Source: JBBKWQ01 sp037969115
Lineage (GTDB): Bacteria; Actinomycetota; Acidimicrobiia; Acidimicrobiales; Ilumatobacteraceae
Direction of reading: 5' to 3'
DNA length: 30,707 nt
Assembly (NCBI GenBank): GCA_037969115.1
Contig: JBBKWQ010000096.1
Span: 1-30,707 of the forward strand
Below, piece after piece: positions 15,312-23,713 of this stretch (its first letter is position 1; every line of letters starts with the position of its first letter). The notes beneath the pieces are model-generated. The model made no database searches. It saw only the letters and a program-made list of their open reading frames with translations, and was not told where the DNA came from. The position numbers and the translations under genes were made by a program.

Positions 15312-15986
15312 TCACTCGACGCCGCGAGCGCCGGCGAAGGCATCCATGTGAAAACGCATCTGCGCTTCGCGGTACGTGAAGTCGACGCCGATCGGGCACG
15401 CCGCCCTGGCGCGACATCCGATCGAGCGACACGTGGGCTCGCTCCCCGACCGGAGGTGACCCGCACACGCATCGACGTCGTACGACCCGGGACTGAACGC
15501 ATCGACCGGGCACGCAGTCAGGCACGGCCGCCCGTCGCAGGTGACACACGGCGACACCTGATCGGACACCGGTGGCACGCCAGTGATGGGTACATCGCTC
15601 ACGAACGCGCCCCGGTATGCGTGCCAGAGGCCGTACCCGGGATGGATCAAGAGCCCGATCGGCGACGGTGACACCACATCACTCAGCTGCGCCCAGCGTT
15701 GGAACGGTTGGAACGGCTCGTCGCTGGGGTGTACGAAAGCGGTGCCGAAGCGAGCCGCGATCGGTTCGAGTGTGATTCGAGTCCAGGTGTCGAGCGGATC
15801 GGCGAGGCTGTCGGGGTCCGGTTGGCTCCGCAACCAACGTTGGAACCCGGGCCACATGGCTGTGCCGGCATTCCCGATCATCACCACGTAGTGGTCGTTG
15901 CCGTCGTCATCGGTGTGAGCGAATGCCCCGCGTGCCATCATCCCCGTCGGCTCGACCGCCGATGCAATCGCCTCATAGGTCGGCAT
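15312..15986 (-). CDS. 4Fe-4S cluster protein, ferredoxin-like
   Basis: The 224-residue protein has an N-terminal part (VVMIGNAGTAMWPGFQRW, PIGLLIHPGYGLWHAYRGAF) shared with a group of uncharacterised ferredoxin-like proteins. A C-terminal cysteine-rich region follows: CVTCDGRPCLTACPVDAF supplies a CxxCxxxxCxxxCP cluster, and CRSIGCRARAACPIG supplies further cysteines. It probably binds two iron-sulfur clusters and acts in cytoplasmic electron transfer or as a reductase related to QueG-type proteins; the partner is unknown. ATG 15986 follows TAGTGT with a 6-nt spacer. It is convergent with the M20 gene, 6 bp apart. Confidence 0.75.
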   Translation of the reverse strand: MPTYEAIASAVEPTGMMARGAFAHTDDDGNDHYVVMIGNAGTAMWPGFQRWLRSQPDPDSLADPLDTWTRITLEPIAARFGTAFVHPSDEPFQPFQRWAQLSDVVSPSPIGLLIHPGYGLWHAYRGAFVSDVPITGVPPVSDQVSPCVTCDGRPCLTACPVDAFSPGSYDVDACAGHLRSGSEPTCRSIGCRARAACPIGVDFTYREAQMRFHMDAFAGARGVE

Positions 15987-15992
15987 GACCGA

Positions 15993-15998
15993 ACACTA
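15993..15998 (-). promoter_or_regulatory. -10 element of the Fe-S protein gene (leaderless type)
   Basis: TAGTGT on the - strand, 6 nt before ATG 15986, with no ribosome site in between. Confidence 0.5.
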
Positions 15999-16036
15999 CG
16001 ACGACGTGCCTGCGAACGCTGAGGCGCGAAACGTGG

Positions 16037-16042
16037 TTCAAT
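16037..16042 (+). promoter_or_regulatory. -10 element of the DUF3039 gene (leaderless type)
   Basis: TTCAAT lies 6 nt before ATG 16049. It keeps four of the six TATAAT positions. Confidence 0.4.
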
Positions 16043-16048
16043 TGCGCC

Positions 16049-16336
16049 ATGTCCGACCTCCAGACGATGCCGGCCGAGACAATTCCCGATCTCGACGGGC
16101 AGACCCAGCCGGGCGAGCCGAAGGTGGCCCACATCGTCAAGGTCGAGCGGGGTGAGTCCGCTGCCGCCAAGGTGCTCGAGGCACGGATCTACGGTTCCCC
16201 GTTGGAGGCGCTCTGCGGAATCGTGTGGGTGCCGTCGCGCGACCCGAAGAAGCTGCCGATGTGCGAAGAATGCAAGAACATCTACGAGATGTACAAGTCG
16301 TTCAACGACGGCCTGAGCGACAGCCCGAACGAATGA
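16049..16336 (+). CDS. DUF3039 family protein, small zinc-ribbon-like
   Basis: The 95-residue protein matches the actinobacterial DUF3039 family: AHIVKVERGESAAAKVLEA, then PLEALCGIVWVPSRDPKKLPMCEECKNIYEMY. Three cysteines (ALCG and CEEC) may hold a zinc ion. The function of the family is unknown. Length is normal. It begins leaderless and is followed 52 bp later by the NUDIX gene on the same strand, so the two could share a transcript. Confidence 0.85.
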   Translation: MSDLQTMPAETIPDLDGQTQPGEPKVAHIVKVERGESAAAKVLEARIYGSPLEALCGIVWVPSRDPKKLPMCEECKNIYEMYKSFNDGLSDSPNE

Positions 16337-16388
16337 TGTGCAGTGTGTCTGACCAGTGCAACATTCTCGACCACCCAGGTCCGACCGG

Positions 16389-16859
16389 ATGAACATTCGC
16401 CCGGCGGTGCGAGCGCTCATGCTCGACCAGCACGACCACGTGCTGCTGGTCCGTTTCGAGTTCCCCACAGGCACGCGGTGGGCCCTCCCCGGCGGAGGGA
16501 TCGAGCCGGGAGAGGACCCGATCACTGCGCTGCGACGCGAGATCCACGAGGAGGTCGGCCTCACCCAATTCGACATCGGTGATCACATCTGGTCCCGTCT
16601 GCACGTGATTCCGATCATCGGCACCGACTTCGACGGGCAGCGTGACCGGGTCCACCTGGTCCGTACCGATCGGTTCGATCCGGTGCCCACGATCGGGTGG
16701 GATCAGATGAACGCCGAGCGCGTGTTCGAGATGCGATGGTGGTCGGTCGACGAAATCGTTGCCTCCGACGAGCACTTTGCGCCGAGGCGTCTGGGTGAGC
16801 TCGTGCGCGACCTTCTGACGATCGGTGCGCCGGAGAGGCCGGTGGAGACCGGTGTCTGA
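16389..16859 (+). CDS. NUDIX hydrolase
   Basis: The 156-residue enzyme carries a complete Nudix box (GGGIEPGEDPITALRREIHEEVG, near residues 36-58), so it should hydrolyse a nucleoside diphosphate linked to another group, with Mg or Mn. The remainder (FEMRWWSVDEIV near 117) is the usual C-terminal strand and helix. The substrate is not visible. ATG 16389 is chosen because the domain begins just after it; an in-frame GTG at 16356 has no better support. The last 8 bp overlap the Roadblock gene, so the two are likely coupled. Confidence 0.88.
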   Translation: MNIRPAVRALMLDQHDHVLLVRFEFPTGTRWALPGGGIEPGEDPITALRREIHEEVGLTQFDIGDHIWSRLHVIPIIGTDFDGQRDRVHLVRTDRFDPVPTIGWDQMNAERVFEMRWWSVDEIVASDEHFAPRRLGELVRDLLTIGAPERPVETGV

Positions 16860-17304
16860 TCAAGAATCCCTCAAGGCTCCCGAATCAAGCACCGATACAG
16901 GTGCCATGACGACGCAAACCATGACGTCTGTGCGGAGGTTGCTCGACCCCCTCGTCGACGGTATCCCGGGAGTCGTCGGTGCCATGGTGAGCAGCGTCGA
17001 TGGGTTCGCGCTGTCACATCGTCTTCCCGAACACATGCCCTCGACCGATCCGGCCGGTCTCGCCGCGATGTCGGCAGCCATGCTCGGGGTCTCGAACCGG
17101 CTGGTGAACACGGTGGGCAGCGACCCCGTTCGCGAAACCGTGTTGTCGTCGCCGTCGGGCAGCGTGTTCGTGTCGCGGATCTCCACAGTGGCAGTGCTGA
17201 CCGTGTTGACGGCGCAGGGGGCGGACGAGCAGCGTGTGCGTCTGGTCTCTCGCGAGATCGTGAGCGGCATCGAGCGCCTGCTCGGCAATACCTCCGCCGC
17301 TTGA
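16852..17304 (+). CDS. Roadblock/LC7 domain protein
   Basis: The 150-residue protein consists of a polar start and a Roadblock/LC7 domain from about residue 25: VRRLLDPLVDGIPGVVGAMVSSVDGFALS, then SAAMLGVSNRLV and FVSRISTVAVLTVL. Such proteins dimerise and regulate small Ras-like GTPases (MglB type) or act in actinobacterial conservon systems; no GTPase gene is beside it here. GTG 16852 overlaps the NUDIX stop by 8 bp and has GGAG 6 nt upstream. ATG 16906 is an alternative that would start just before the domain. Its stop abuts the dnaE2 stop on the other strand without a gap. Confidence 0.8.
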   Translation: MSDQESLKAPESSTDTGAMTTQTMTSVRRLLDPLVDGIPGVVGAMVSSVDGFALSHRLPEHMPSTDPAGLAAMSAAMLGVSNRLVNTVGSDPVRETVLSSPSGSVFVSRISTVAVLTVLTAQGADEQRVRLVSREIVSGIERLLGNTSAA

Positions 17305-20300
17305 TCAGCGGAAGTCGCGACTCGTGGTCGTGGCAACGATGGGCAGCCGTTCCAGGTGTTCGGCAACGATGTTGATCACTCCTTCGTGTCGCTCGAGCTT
17401 GCCGCGTACGAGCATGGCGGGGGCACCTCGTGCCACCTTTCGAAAGCGCGCCCAGCAACCCTTCGACACGACCACGTTGATGAGCCCGGTCTCGTCTTCG
17501 ATGCTGAGAAATGTGACACCTTGAGCCGTCATCGGACGCTGCCGATGGGTTACGACTCCGGCAATGATGACCGTGTTGCCCGACTCGCTGGTGGGGTCGA
17601 TGTCCCAGAGTTCGAGCGCCGTCGTCACTCCCATGCGGTGCAGTTCGTCTCGGAGGAAACGGGTGGGATGACCCTCGGGTGACACCCCGGTTGCCCAGAG
17701 ATCGGCCACAGACTCTTCCATCGGGGTCATGCCGGGGAGCCGTGGCGGTCGTTCGCCGGTGATGATTCCCGGAAGACGTCCGGGGCGGGACTGCGAGACG
17801 GCACCTGCCGTCCAGATCGCTTCGCGGCGGTCCATCCCGAAGCACTGGCCGAACAGACCCGCCGTCGCCATCGATTCCAGGTGCACCTCGGTGAGCTCTG
17901 GAACCCGGCGCACGAGGTCTTCGGGTGTGGTGTAGTCGCCGTGTTCGAGCCGTTCCGCCTCGATCTGGTCTGCCAGGTCCGTCCCGACACCTCGCACCGA
18001 TGCCAGACCGAGACGCACCGAAGCGCCGGATTCTTCGAGCGTGGCTGTCGCCAGTGATGCGTTCAGGTCGGGCGACCGCACCACCACACCGTGTCGACGG
18101 GCATCCTGCACGAGGGTGTGCGGCGACCAGAACCCCATCGGTTGTGCGTTGACGAGTGCCGCGCAGAACGCCGCAGGTTCGTGGTACTTGATCCATGACG
18201 AGGCGTACACGAGGTACGCGAACGACACCGAATGGCTTTCGGGGAAGCCGTAGTTCGCGAACGCCTTCATCTTCATGTAGATCTCGTCGGCCACGTCACC
18301 GGTGATACCCCGGTGGGCCATCCCCTCGTACAGCCGCTCGCGCAGACGTTCCATCCGCTTGGCCGAACGTTTCGAACCCATCGCCTGACGCAACTCGTCG
18401 GATTCTGCCGGAGTGAAGCCGGCGACATCGATGGCCATCTGCATGAGCTGCTCTTGGAACAACGGGATACCCAACGTCTTCCCCAACGCGTTCTCGAGGA
18501 GCGGGTGCAGGTAGGTGATGGGTTCTTGGCCGTTCCGGCGCCGGATGTACGGATGCACCGAACCGCCCTGGATGGGCCCCGGGCGAATGAGGGCCACCTC
18601 GACCACCAGGTCGTAGAACCGACGCGGCTTGAGACGGGGAAGCGTGGCCATCTGTGCCCTCGACTCGATCTGGAACACGCCGACGGTGTCTGCCCGGCAC
18701 AACATGGCATACACCTCGTCCTCCTGTGGGATGGTGGCCAGGTCGACCTCGTACCCACGATGGTCACGGATGAGGTCGACCGCGTAGTGCAGGGCCGACA
18801 ACATGCCGAGCCCCAGCAGATCGAATTTCACCAGACCCGCTGCGGCACAATCGTCCTTGTCCCACTGGAGCACCGAGCGTTTCTCCATCCGGCCCCATTC
18901 GACGGGGCACACCTCGATCACCGGCCGGTCGCAGATGACCATGCCACCCGAGTGGATGCCGAGATGACGTGGGGCGTCCTCGATCTGACGGGCGAGGTCG
19001 AGCACGGCGGCGGGGATGGTGCAGTCGTCCTGGGATGCGGTGACCTCGACACCGCCCCAACCGTCGACCTGTTTCGACCAGGCATCTTGCTGGCCGGTGG
19101 AATGACCCAACGCCTTGGCCATGTCACGCACTGCCGAACGCGCCCGGTACGTGATCACGTTCGCCACCTGGGCAGCATGATGACGGCCGTGGCGTTGGTA
19201 CACGTACTGGATGACCCGCTCACGCTCGTCGCTCTCGATGTCGATGTCGATGTCGGGAGGCCCATCACGCTCGGTCGACAGGAACCGCTCGAACAACAGG
19301 CCGAGTGACACGGCGTCGGCCTTGGTGATACCGAGCGCGTAGCACACCGCCGAGTTGGCAGCACTCCCCCGCCCCTGGCTGTAGATGTCGTGCTTGCGAC
19401 AGAACTCGACGAGATCCCACACCACCAGGAAATAGCCGGGGAAACCGAGATGTTCGATCACGTCGAGCTCTCGATCGATCGTGGCCCAGGCCCGAGCACG
19501 CAGCGACATGTCTTCGTGCGCACTCGGCCGTTCGCCGTACATCCGCCGGCCACCCTGTTCGGTGAGCTCCCGGAGATAGGCCATCTCGGACAGGTCCCCT
19601 GGGCACGGGAACGGCGGCAGGTTCGGAGCCACCAGAGACAGATCGAACGCCGCGGCCCGGCCGATCTCGGCGGCCAACTCAACCACACCCGGGTAACGGC
19701 TGAATCGGCGTTCTTGCTCGACCCCTGACCGCAGGTGTGCTCCGGCCGCGCCGGGGAGCCAGGCATCGATCTCGTCGAGACTGCGCCGAGCACGGACTGC
19801 GGCTATCGCTGTGGCGAGTTTGCGTTGTGATGGGGTTGCATAGTGGACGTTGTTGGTGGCGACGCACTCCACGCCGACCCGATGAGCGAGGTCGACGAGC
19901 GCATCGTTGCGCGCCGAGTCGAGCGGATCACCGTGATCCCACAACTCGACCAGAACCCGGTCGCTCCCGAACGCATCGACCATCTTCTCCAGCTCACGCC
20001 GACCGGCAGACGGACCGTCGGCGACCAGGGCAGCCGGTACCGCGCCCTTGCGACATCCGGTGAGGACCCAACTCACACCGCTCACAGCGTCGGCGATGTC
20101 GGCGAAGGTGAACTGGGGCGCGCCCTTCTCACCGGCCAGGTGGCCCAGGCTCAGTGCTCGTGCCAGTCGGGCATATCCGGTGGGACCGTCGGCGAGCACG
20201 AGCAGGTGCCGGCCAGAGGGATCGGCGGCATGCGAGTCGGGAACCCGGCCGGTGTCGATCTGGAACAGCGTGTCGTCTTCTCCGCGCGCGACATGCTCGG

Positions 20301-20730
20301 ATGAGTCGAGACCTGGTGTGAGGGTGATCTCCGAACCGAACACCGTGGGAAGACCGACCTCTCTGGCGGCCTCGGCGAAGCGGACGATGCCGTAGAACCC
20401 GTTGTGGTCGGTGATCGCCAGGGCTTCGAGACCCAGGCGGGCGGCTTCGGTGGCGAGTTCTTCGGGGTGCGACGCACCGTCGAGGAACGAGAAACTGGAA
20501 TGGCAGTGCAGCTCGGCATACGGCTTGCGGTGAGCCTGCTGACTGGCCTGTGGCGACTCACCGGCAAGATCATCGGGTGCCTCGAAGGGTTGACGTTTGC
20601 GGCTCCATGCCGGTCCGTCACCGCCGGCGTTCCACGACGGGCTTCCCGGCGCGCGACCATCTCGACCCCGACGCCCCGAGAGCGTCGCCTCGAGCTCGGT
20701 CCAGCTCCACGACGGATTGTTGAAACCCAC
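17305..20730 (-). CDS. dnaE2: Error-prone DNA polymerase DnaE2
   Basis: The 1141-residue C-family polymerase carries out mutagenic translesion synthesis together with ImuA' and ImuB. After a 70-residue basic start comes the PHP domain (YAELHCHSSFSFLDGASHPEEL, ITDHNGFYG). The catalytic palm has PDIDIDIES near residue 490. The fingers and tandem HhH region (FANYGFPESHSVSFAYLVYASSW, LGLASVRGVG) and a C-terminal OB fold (VIIAGVVTHRQRPMTAQG, FLSIEDETG) follow. The DnaE2 class is supported by its length and early stop after the OB fold, without the C-terminal tail of DnaE1. GTG 20730 follows a -10-like GATACT by 7 nt, and a LexA box overlaps that promoter. It lies about 3 kb from imuB-imuA', with three other genes between. 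Confidence 0.95.
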   Translation of the reverse strand: MGFNNPSWSWTELEATLSGRRGRDGRAPGSPSWNAGGDGPAWSRKRQPFEAPDDLAGESPQASQQAHRKPYAELHCHSSFSFLDGASHPEELATEAARLGLEALAITDHNGFYGIVRFAEAAREVGLPTVFGSEITLTPGLDSSEHVARGEDDTLFQIDTGRVPDSHAADPSGRHLLVLADGPTGYARLARALSLGHLAGEKGAPQFTFADIADAVSGVSWVLTGCRKGAVPAALVADGPSAGRRELEKMVDAFGSDRVLVELWDHGDPLDSARNDALVDLAHRVGVECVATNNVHYATPSQRKLATAIAAVRARRSLDEIDAWLPGAAGAHLRSGVEQERRFSRYPGVVELAAEIGRAAAFDLSLVAPNLPPFPCPGDLSEMAYLRELTEQGGRRMYGERPSAHEDMSLRARAWATIDRELDVIEHLGFPGYFLVVWDLVEFCRKHDIYSQGRGSAANSAVCYALGITKADAVSLGLLFERFLSTERDGPPDIDIDIESDERERVIQYVYQRHGRHHAAQVANVITYRARSAVRDMAKALGHSTGQQDAWSKQVDGWGGVEVTASQDDCTIPAAVLDLARQIEDAPRHLGIHSGGMVICDRPVIEVCPVEWGRMEKRSVLQWDKDDCAAAGLVKFDLLGLGMLSALHYAVDLIRDHRGYEVDLATIPQEDEVYAMLCRADTVGVFQIESRAQMATLPRLKPRRFYDLVVEVALIRPGPIQGGSVHPYIRRRNGQEPITYLHPLLENALGKTLGIPLFQEQLMQMAIDVAGFTPAESDELRQAMGSKRSAKRMERLRERLYEGMAHRGITGDVADEIYMKMKAFANYGFPESHSVSFAYLVYASSWIKYHEPAAFCAALVNAQPMGFWSPHTLVQDARRHGVVVRSPDLNASLATATLEESGASVRLGLASVRGVGTDLADQIEAERLEHGDYTTPEDLVRRVPELTEVHLESMATAGLFGQCFGMDRREAIWTAGAVSQSRPGRLPGIITGERPPRLPGMTPMEESVADLWATGVSPEGHPTRFLRDELHRMGVTTALELWDIDPTSESGNTVIIAGVVTHRQRPMTAQGVTFLSIEDETGLINVVVSKGCWARFRKVARGAPAMLVRGKLERHEGVINIVAEHLERLPIVATTTSRDFR

Positions 20731-20737
20731 TCACGCG

Positions 20738-20743
20738 AGTATC
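20738..20743 (-). promoter_or_regulatory. -10-like element of dnaE2
   Basis: GATACT on the - strand lies 7 nt before GTG 20730. Its upstream edge overlaps the LexA box at 20742-20757, so LexA binding would block RNA polymerase. Confidence 0.4.
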
Positions 20744-20757
20744 GAACATTTGTTCGT
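20742..20757. promoter_or_regulatory. LexA-binding SOS box at dnaE2
   Basis: TCGAACATTTGTTCGT matches the actinobacterial SOS box TCGAAC-N4-GTTCGA at 11 of 12 defined positions. It lies 12 bp before the dnaE2 start codon, over the promoter, the expected place for a repressor site. Confidence 0.9.
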
Positions 20758-20820
20758 CAAATGCAAAGTGGCACGATCCGACCACCGACAGGCAGCGTGC
20801 GAGACAGCCGTTCGACGGCG

Positions 20821-22176
20821 TCAGTTCCGCTCGGGCACAGAGATGTCGACGGCGTACGACCTGCCGGTGACGCCGTAGCCGGCGGCGGCCACAGAGGCGA
20901 AGTAACTGGTCAGCGGCGCCGCGTCTGGACCCGACAGGTAGTCGACGTAGTTGTCCTGGTGATGCCCGACCCCCTCGGTGCCGCCCGAGAAGACCACCAC
21001 GGTCTGGCTTCTGGTGGGGTGGTTCACACCCGGTTCGCGCACAGGTCCCGGAAGATCTTCGATCAACCGGCGCATGTCGCGATCCCAGACGTCTGACGCG
21101 ATTTCGGGCAGATCGACGACGAGGTCACCGGTTGCATCGAACATCGTCCAGGCCGCGTCCCACACGACGCGCCCGGCCGCGGCCGGTGCTCCGGCGCCTC
21201 GTTCGGCCAGTCGCCGATATTCGCGATCGGTGATCTCGTCGATGATGTCATCGACCTCTTCCAGCGCCGACAACGGCCCACGCCCAGCCCGCTCGATCAT
21301 CACGGCCACATCGATGTTGTTCTGGAGCACGAGTACCTCGGTCGAGGAGGGAACCAGCGGCAGCTGCGGTTCGGAGTCGAAGGCCGCCGCGACCACGTGG
21401 GTCACGCGGTAGCCGTCGGGTCCGTTGAAGTCGTGATCGGCGGCGAGATCGAGCGCGGTATCGGCCCCATAGCTGTGACCGACGATCATCACGTTGGCGC
21501 CAGAGGGGACCCCGATCTCGACCATCGCGTCACGCACCATCGTTGCGTATCGATTGTTCGCAATTCCGGCAGCCGCCCACGACGGGAAAGCGTCGACGTC
21601 GACGTCGCGCACGGTGCGCGTCAACGGGTCGAGACCGAGATGAGGTGTCGACAGGTCGGTCACGCCGGGCAACACCACGACGTACTCGGTGGCACCGACC
21701 TGGACGATCTCGAACTCGTCCTGGTGGATCTGGCTGCCGTTCGCCGTGTCATGCAACGCCCGCACGATCACGTCACGACCTCGCTCGGCGCCCGTGCCTC
21801 CCACCACGACGAACGGAGCTCGCGCCTCATAGCTGAACGTGCCGCCCGGATCGCCACCAGGCAGGGAGCACGACAATGTCGGCTCCGAAGCGAACGCGCC
21901 CGATGGCCACTCCACCGTCGACCAGGTCGACCACCACGACGGCAACCACGAGGTACTGCCGAGCAACTGTGGGCCGTCCCGCATCAGGAGCCCGCTCGAG
22001 ACGATCGAATCGATCAGTCGAAGCCAGTCGTGCTCGAGCGTTGCGGCGGTGGACCGAACAGCGTTGATCGCCTCACCCGCTTCCGGATCGGTGCTGTTCA
22101 GTGCTCCGAGTTGATACACGGCGTCGATGGTTCGCCCACGCAACTGCACCAGCCGTTCCCGGTCGTACGACCACAC
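20821..22176 (-). CDS. Alpha/beta hydrolase, DUF1023-like
   Basis: The 451-residue protein has an N-terminal helical region (about residues 1-75) and a C-terminal alpha/beta-hydrolase domain. The nucleophile elbow is VMIVGHSYGADTALDLA (Ser near residue 233), and EYVVVLPGVTDLS is the strand before the oxyanion region. A late histidine (GVGHHQDNYVDYL) could complete the triad. This layout is common in actinobacterial DUF1023 proteins, whose substrates are largely unknown. No signal peptide is visible. GTG 22176 is chosen because a full ribosome site (GGAGGTGATC) sits just upstream. It follows the NUDIX gene at 22239-22781 on the same strand, 62 bp away, and may be cotranscribed. Confidence 0.75.
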   Translation of the reverse strand: MWSYDRERLVQLRGRTIDAVYQLGALNSTDPEAGEAINAVRSTAATLEHDWLRLIDSIVSSGLLMRDGPQLLGSTSWLPSWWSTWSTVEWPSGAFASEPTLSCSLPGGDPGGTFSYEARAPFVVVGGTGAERGRDVIVRALHDTANGSQIHQDEFEIVQVGATEYVVVLPGVTDLSTPHLGLDPLTRTVRDVDVDAFPSWAAAGIANNRYATMVRDAMVEIGVPSGANVMIVGHSYGADTALDLAADHDFNGPDGYRVTHVVAAAFDSEPQLPLVPSSTEVLVLQNNIDVAVMIERAGRGPLSALEEVDDIIDEITDREYRRLAERGAGAPAAAGRVVWDAAWTMFDATGDLVVDLPEIASDVWDRDMRRLIEDLPGPVREPGVNHPTRSQTVVVFSGGTEGVGHHQDNYVDYLSGPDAAPLTSYFASVAAAGYGVTGRSYAVDISVPERN

Positions 22177-22178
22177 GT

Positions 22179-22188
22179 GATCACCTCC
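22179..22188 (-). promoter_or_regulatory. Extended Shine-Dalgarno for the DUF1023-like gene
   Basis: GGAGGTGATC is complementary to ten consecutive bases of the 16S rRNA 3' end. GGAGG is 7 nt before the GTG at 22176. It is the strongest ribosome site in the window and fixes the start. Confidence 0.75.
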
Positions 22189-22238
22189 GCACCACGGAAG
22201 GCGACCGGGTCACGAAATCGGAAACACGCGCATCCTCG

Positions 22239-22781
22239 TCAACGCGGTCTGATCGAGCGGAACAGTCCCGTCAGGCTGTCACCCTCGGACTTCGCGAGTG
22301 CATCGTCCCAGGTGCACCACACCACATCCTGGCTCTCGTCGACGGGTGGCTGTGGATCTGCATCGCCACCTGCCACGAGGTACCGCAGGTCGAGATGGGT
22401 GTGACCTCGCCCACCGTCGTGCACGTCGACGTGGATCAACTCGGGAGACGTCCCCGCCGGCGCGTCGGCGAATGCAGCCGGAAGGCCCGTTTCCTCGATG
22501 GTCTCCCGAAGCGCTGCATCCCATGGTGACTCACCAGGGTCGAGGTGGCCGCCGGGCTGGATCCAGATGCCGAGTCGCTTGTGCTTCAAGAGCACCACAC
22601 CTCGGCGGCCGACCACGATCGCCGAGCCGGTGACGTGGACCGGATCGAGCGACTGATCGAACGGGTCGGCGAGACGATCGAACTCGAACAGGAATTGTTC
22701 GATGCTCACGCGCTCGCGCTCGTCGACCGGCAGCCGGGATGCGACCGACGAACGGACGACCGTTTGCAACTCAGGTGACAT
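22239..22781 (-). CDS. NUDIX hydrolase
   Basis: The 180-residue enzyme has an N-terminal helical extension of about 50 residues, then VTGSAIVVGRRGVVLLKHKRLGIWIQPGG and a complete Nudix box (GGHLDPGESPWDAALRETIEETG near residues 77-99). HTHLDLRYLVAGGD follows. A NUDIX domain after a helical extension is common in actinobacteria; the substrate is unknown. ATG 22781 (MSPELQTVV) is chosen over 22853 because TACGGT lies 8 nt upstream and because the longer start would run over the regulator-type repeats at 22806-22824. It is divergent from the response regulator gene. Confidence 0.85.
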   Translation of the reverse strand: MSPELQTVVRSSVASRLPVDERERVSIEQFLFEFDRLADPFDQSLDPVHVTGSAIVVGRRGVVLLKHKRLGIWIQPGGHLDPGESPWDAALRETIEETGLPAAFADAPAGTSPELIHVDVHDGGRGHTHLDLRYLVAGGDADPQPPVDESQDVVWCTWDDALAKSEGDSLTGLFRSIRPR

Positions 22782-22789
22782 GGCTGCGG

Positions 22790-22795
22790 ACCGTA
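22790..22795 (-). promoter_or_regulatory. -10 element of the NUDIX gene at 22239-22781
   Basis: TACGGT on the - strand lies 8 nt before ATG 22781. Confidence 0.4.
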
Positions 22796-22805
22796 CAGAG
22801 TTTTC

Positions 22806-22824
22806 CTTGAGTCGCGCTTGAGTC
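22806..22824. promoter_or_regulatory. Two 8-bp direct repeats with 11-bp period, candidate response-regulator site
   Basis: CTTGAGTC occurs at 22806-22813 and 22817-22824. One helical turn separates the copies, as in DNA sites of OmpR/PhoB-type regulators. They lie between a NUDIX gene and the divergent OmpR/PhoB-type regulator gene, just upstream of the NUDIX -10. Confidence 0.4.
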
Positions 22825-22912
22825 CGAACGCATGTGTGCCGATACAAGTGCAATCCGCCACGACCTGGCTGGGAAACCAGCTGAACCCCCGACGGAAAAC
22901 CGGATCAAACGC

Positions 22913-23683
22913 ATGGAACCAAACTCCCCATTTGCACCCCGAGTTCTTCTCGCCATCGACGACCTTCAGCTACGACGTGCCAACGAAGCTGGGTTGCGGG
23001 CGGCAGGATTCTCGGTGAGCGCACCGACCGATGCCTCGGCGGTATCCGTTCTGGCGAACTCCTTCTCTCCCGACGTCATGGTGGTCGACACCGTGATGAA
23101 CGATGCCGAGAATCGACCCCTCTACCGGCAGCTCCGCACCGAATCCGATCGCTATCTACTGTGCATCGATCCGGCCGGCCGTGAGCGCATCCGAGTCGAA
23201 GTGCTCCGCTCCGGAGCCGACGACGCGGTCTCGCTCCCGATCACTGCCGACGAGATCGCGGCACGTTGCCATGCCCTGATGCGACGCCCACGTGAGCTCC
23301 GCACCGATTGGGATCCCGTGATCACCTCGCTCATCTCGCTCGGGCCGCTCGTGGTGGACACGGGTCGTCACGAGATTCGGGTGAACGATGTCGAGATCAG
23401 TGCAACCCGCATCGAGTTCTCGCTGCTCGAACACCTCTGCCGTCGCCCGACCGAAGTGTCATCGCGCGCAGAGCTACTCGAGTCGGTCTGGGGACCACAC
23501 TGGGTGGGCGACACACATGTGGTGGATGTACATCTCTCGAACCTGCGTCGCAAGCTCGGCAAAGCAGCTCCCGAGCTGCACGTGGTGCACACCGTGCGCG
23601 GCGTCGGTTTCAGGCTCGGCAACGACGTGCTCGATGCCGCAGCGGAGCCGTCGGTCGGCTTCGACGCTCCAGCGATCGCCTGA
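22913..23683 (+). CDS. Orphan OmpR/PhoB-type response regulator with atypical receiver
   Basis: The 256-residue protein has an N-terminal receiver (about residues 9-125) and a C-terminal winged-helix DNA-binding domain (about 143-238; TRIEFSLLEHLCRRPTEV, VVDVHLSNLRRKL, VHTVRGVGFRLG). The receiver keeps the acidic pair (IDD) and the likely phosphate-accepting Asp (VMVVDTVMND). It lacks the conserved Ser/Thr of strand 4 (LLCIDPAG instead) and the switch Lys (SLPIT instead of x-K-P). It may therefore not respond to normal phosphorylation. No histidine kinase gene is adjacent. ATG 22913 gives the usual short lead before the receiver; ATG 22832 would add 27 residues. The last 35 residues are Ala/Asp-rich. 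Confidence 0.8.
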   Translation: MEPNSPFAPRVLLAIDDLQLRRANEAGLRAAGFSVSAPTDASAVSVLANSFSPDVMVVDTVMNDAENRPLYRQLRTESDRYLLCIDPAGRERIRVEVLRSGADDAVSLPITADEIAARCHALMRRPRELRTDWDPVITSLISLGPLVVDTGRHEIRVNDVEISATRIEFSLLEHLCRRPTEVSSRAELLESVWGPHWVGDTHVVDVHLSNLRRKLGKAAPELHVVHTVRGVGFRLGNDVLDAAAEPSVGFDAPAIA

Positions 23684-23713
23684 CGATCACCACGGATCGA
23701 CCGCTGAAACCGA

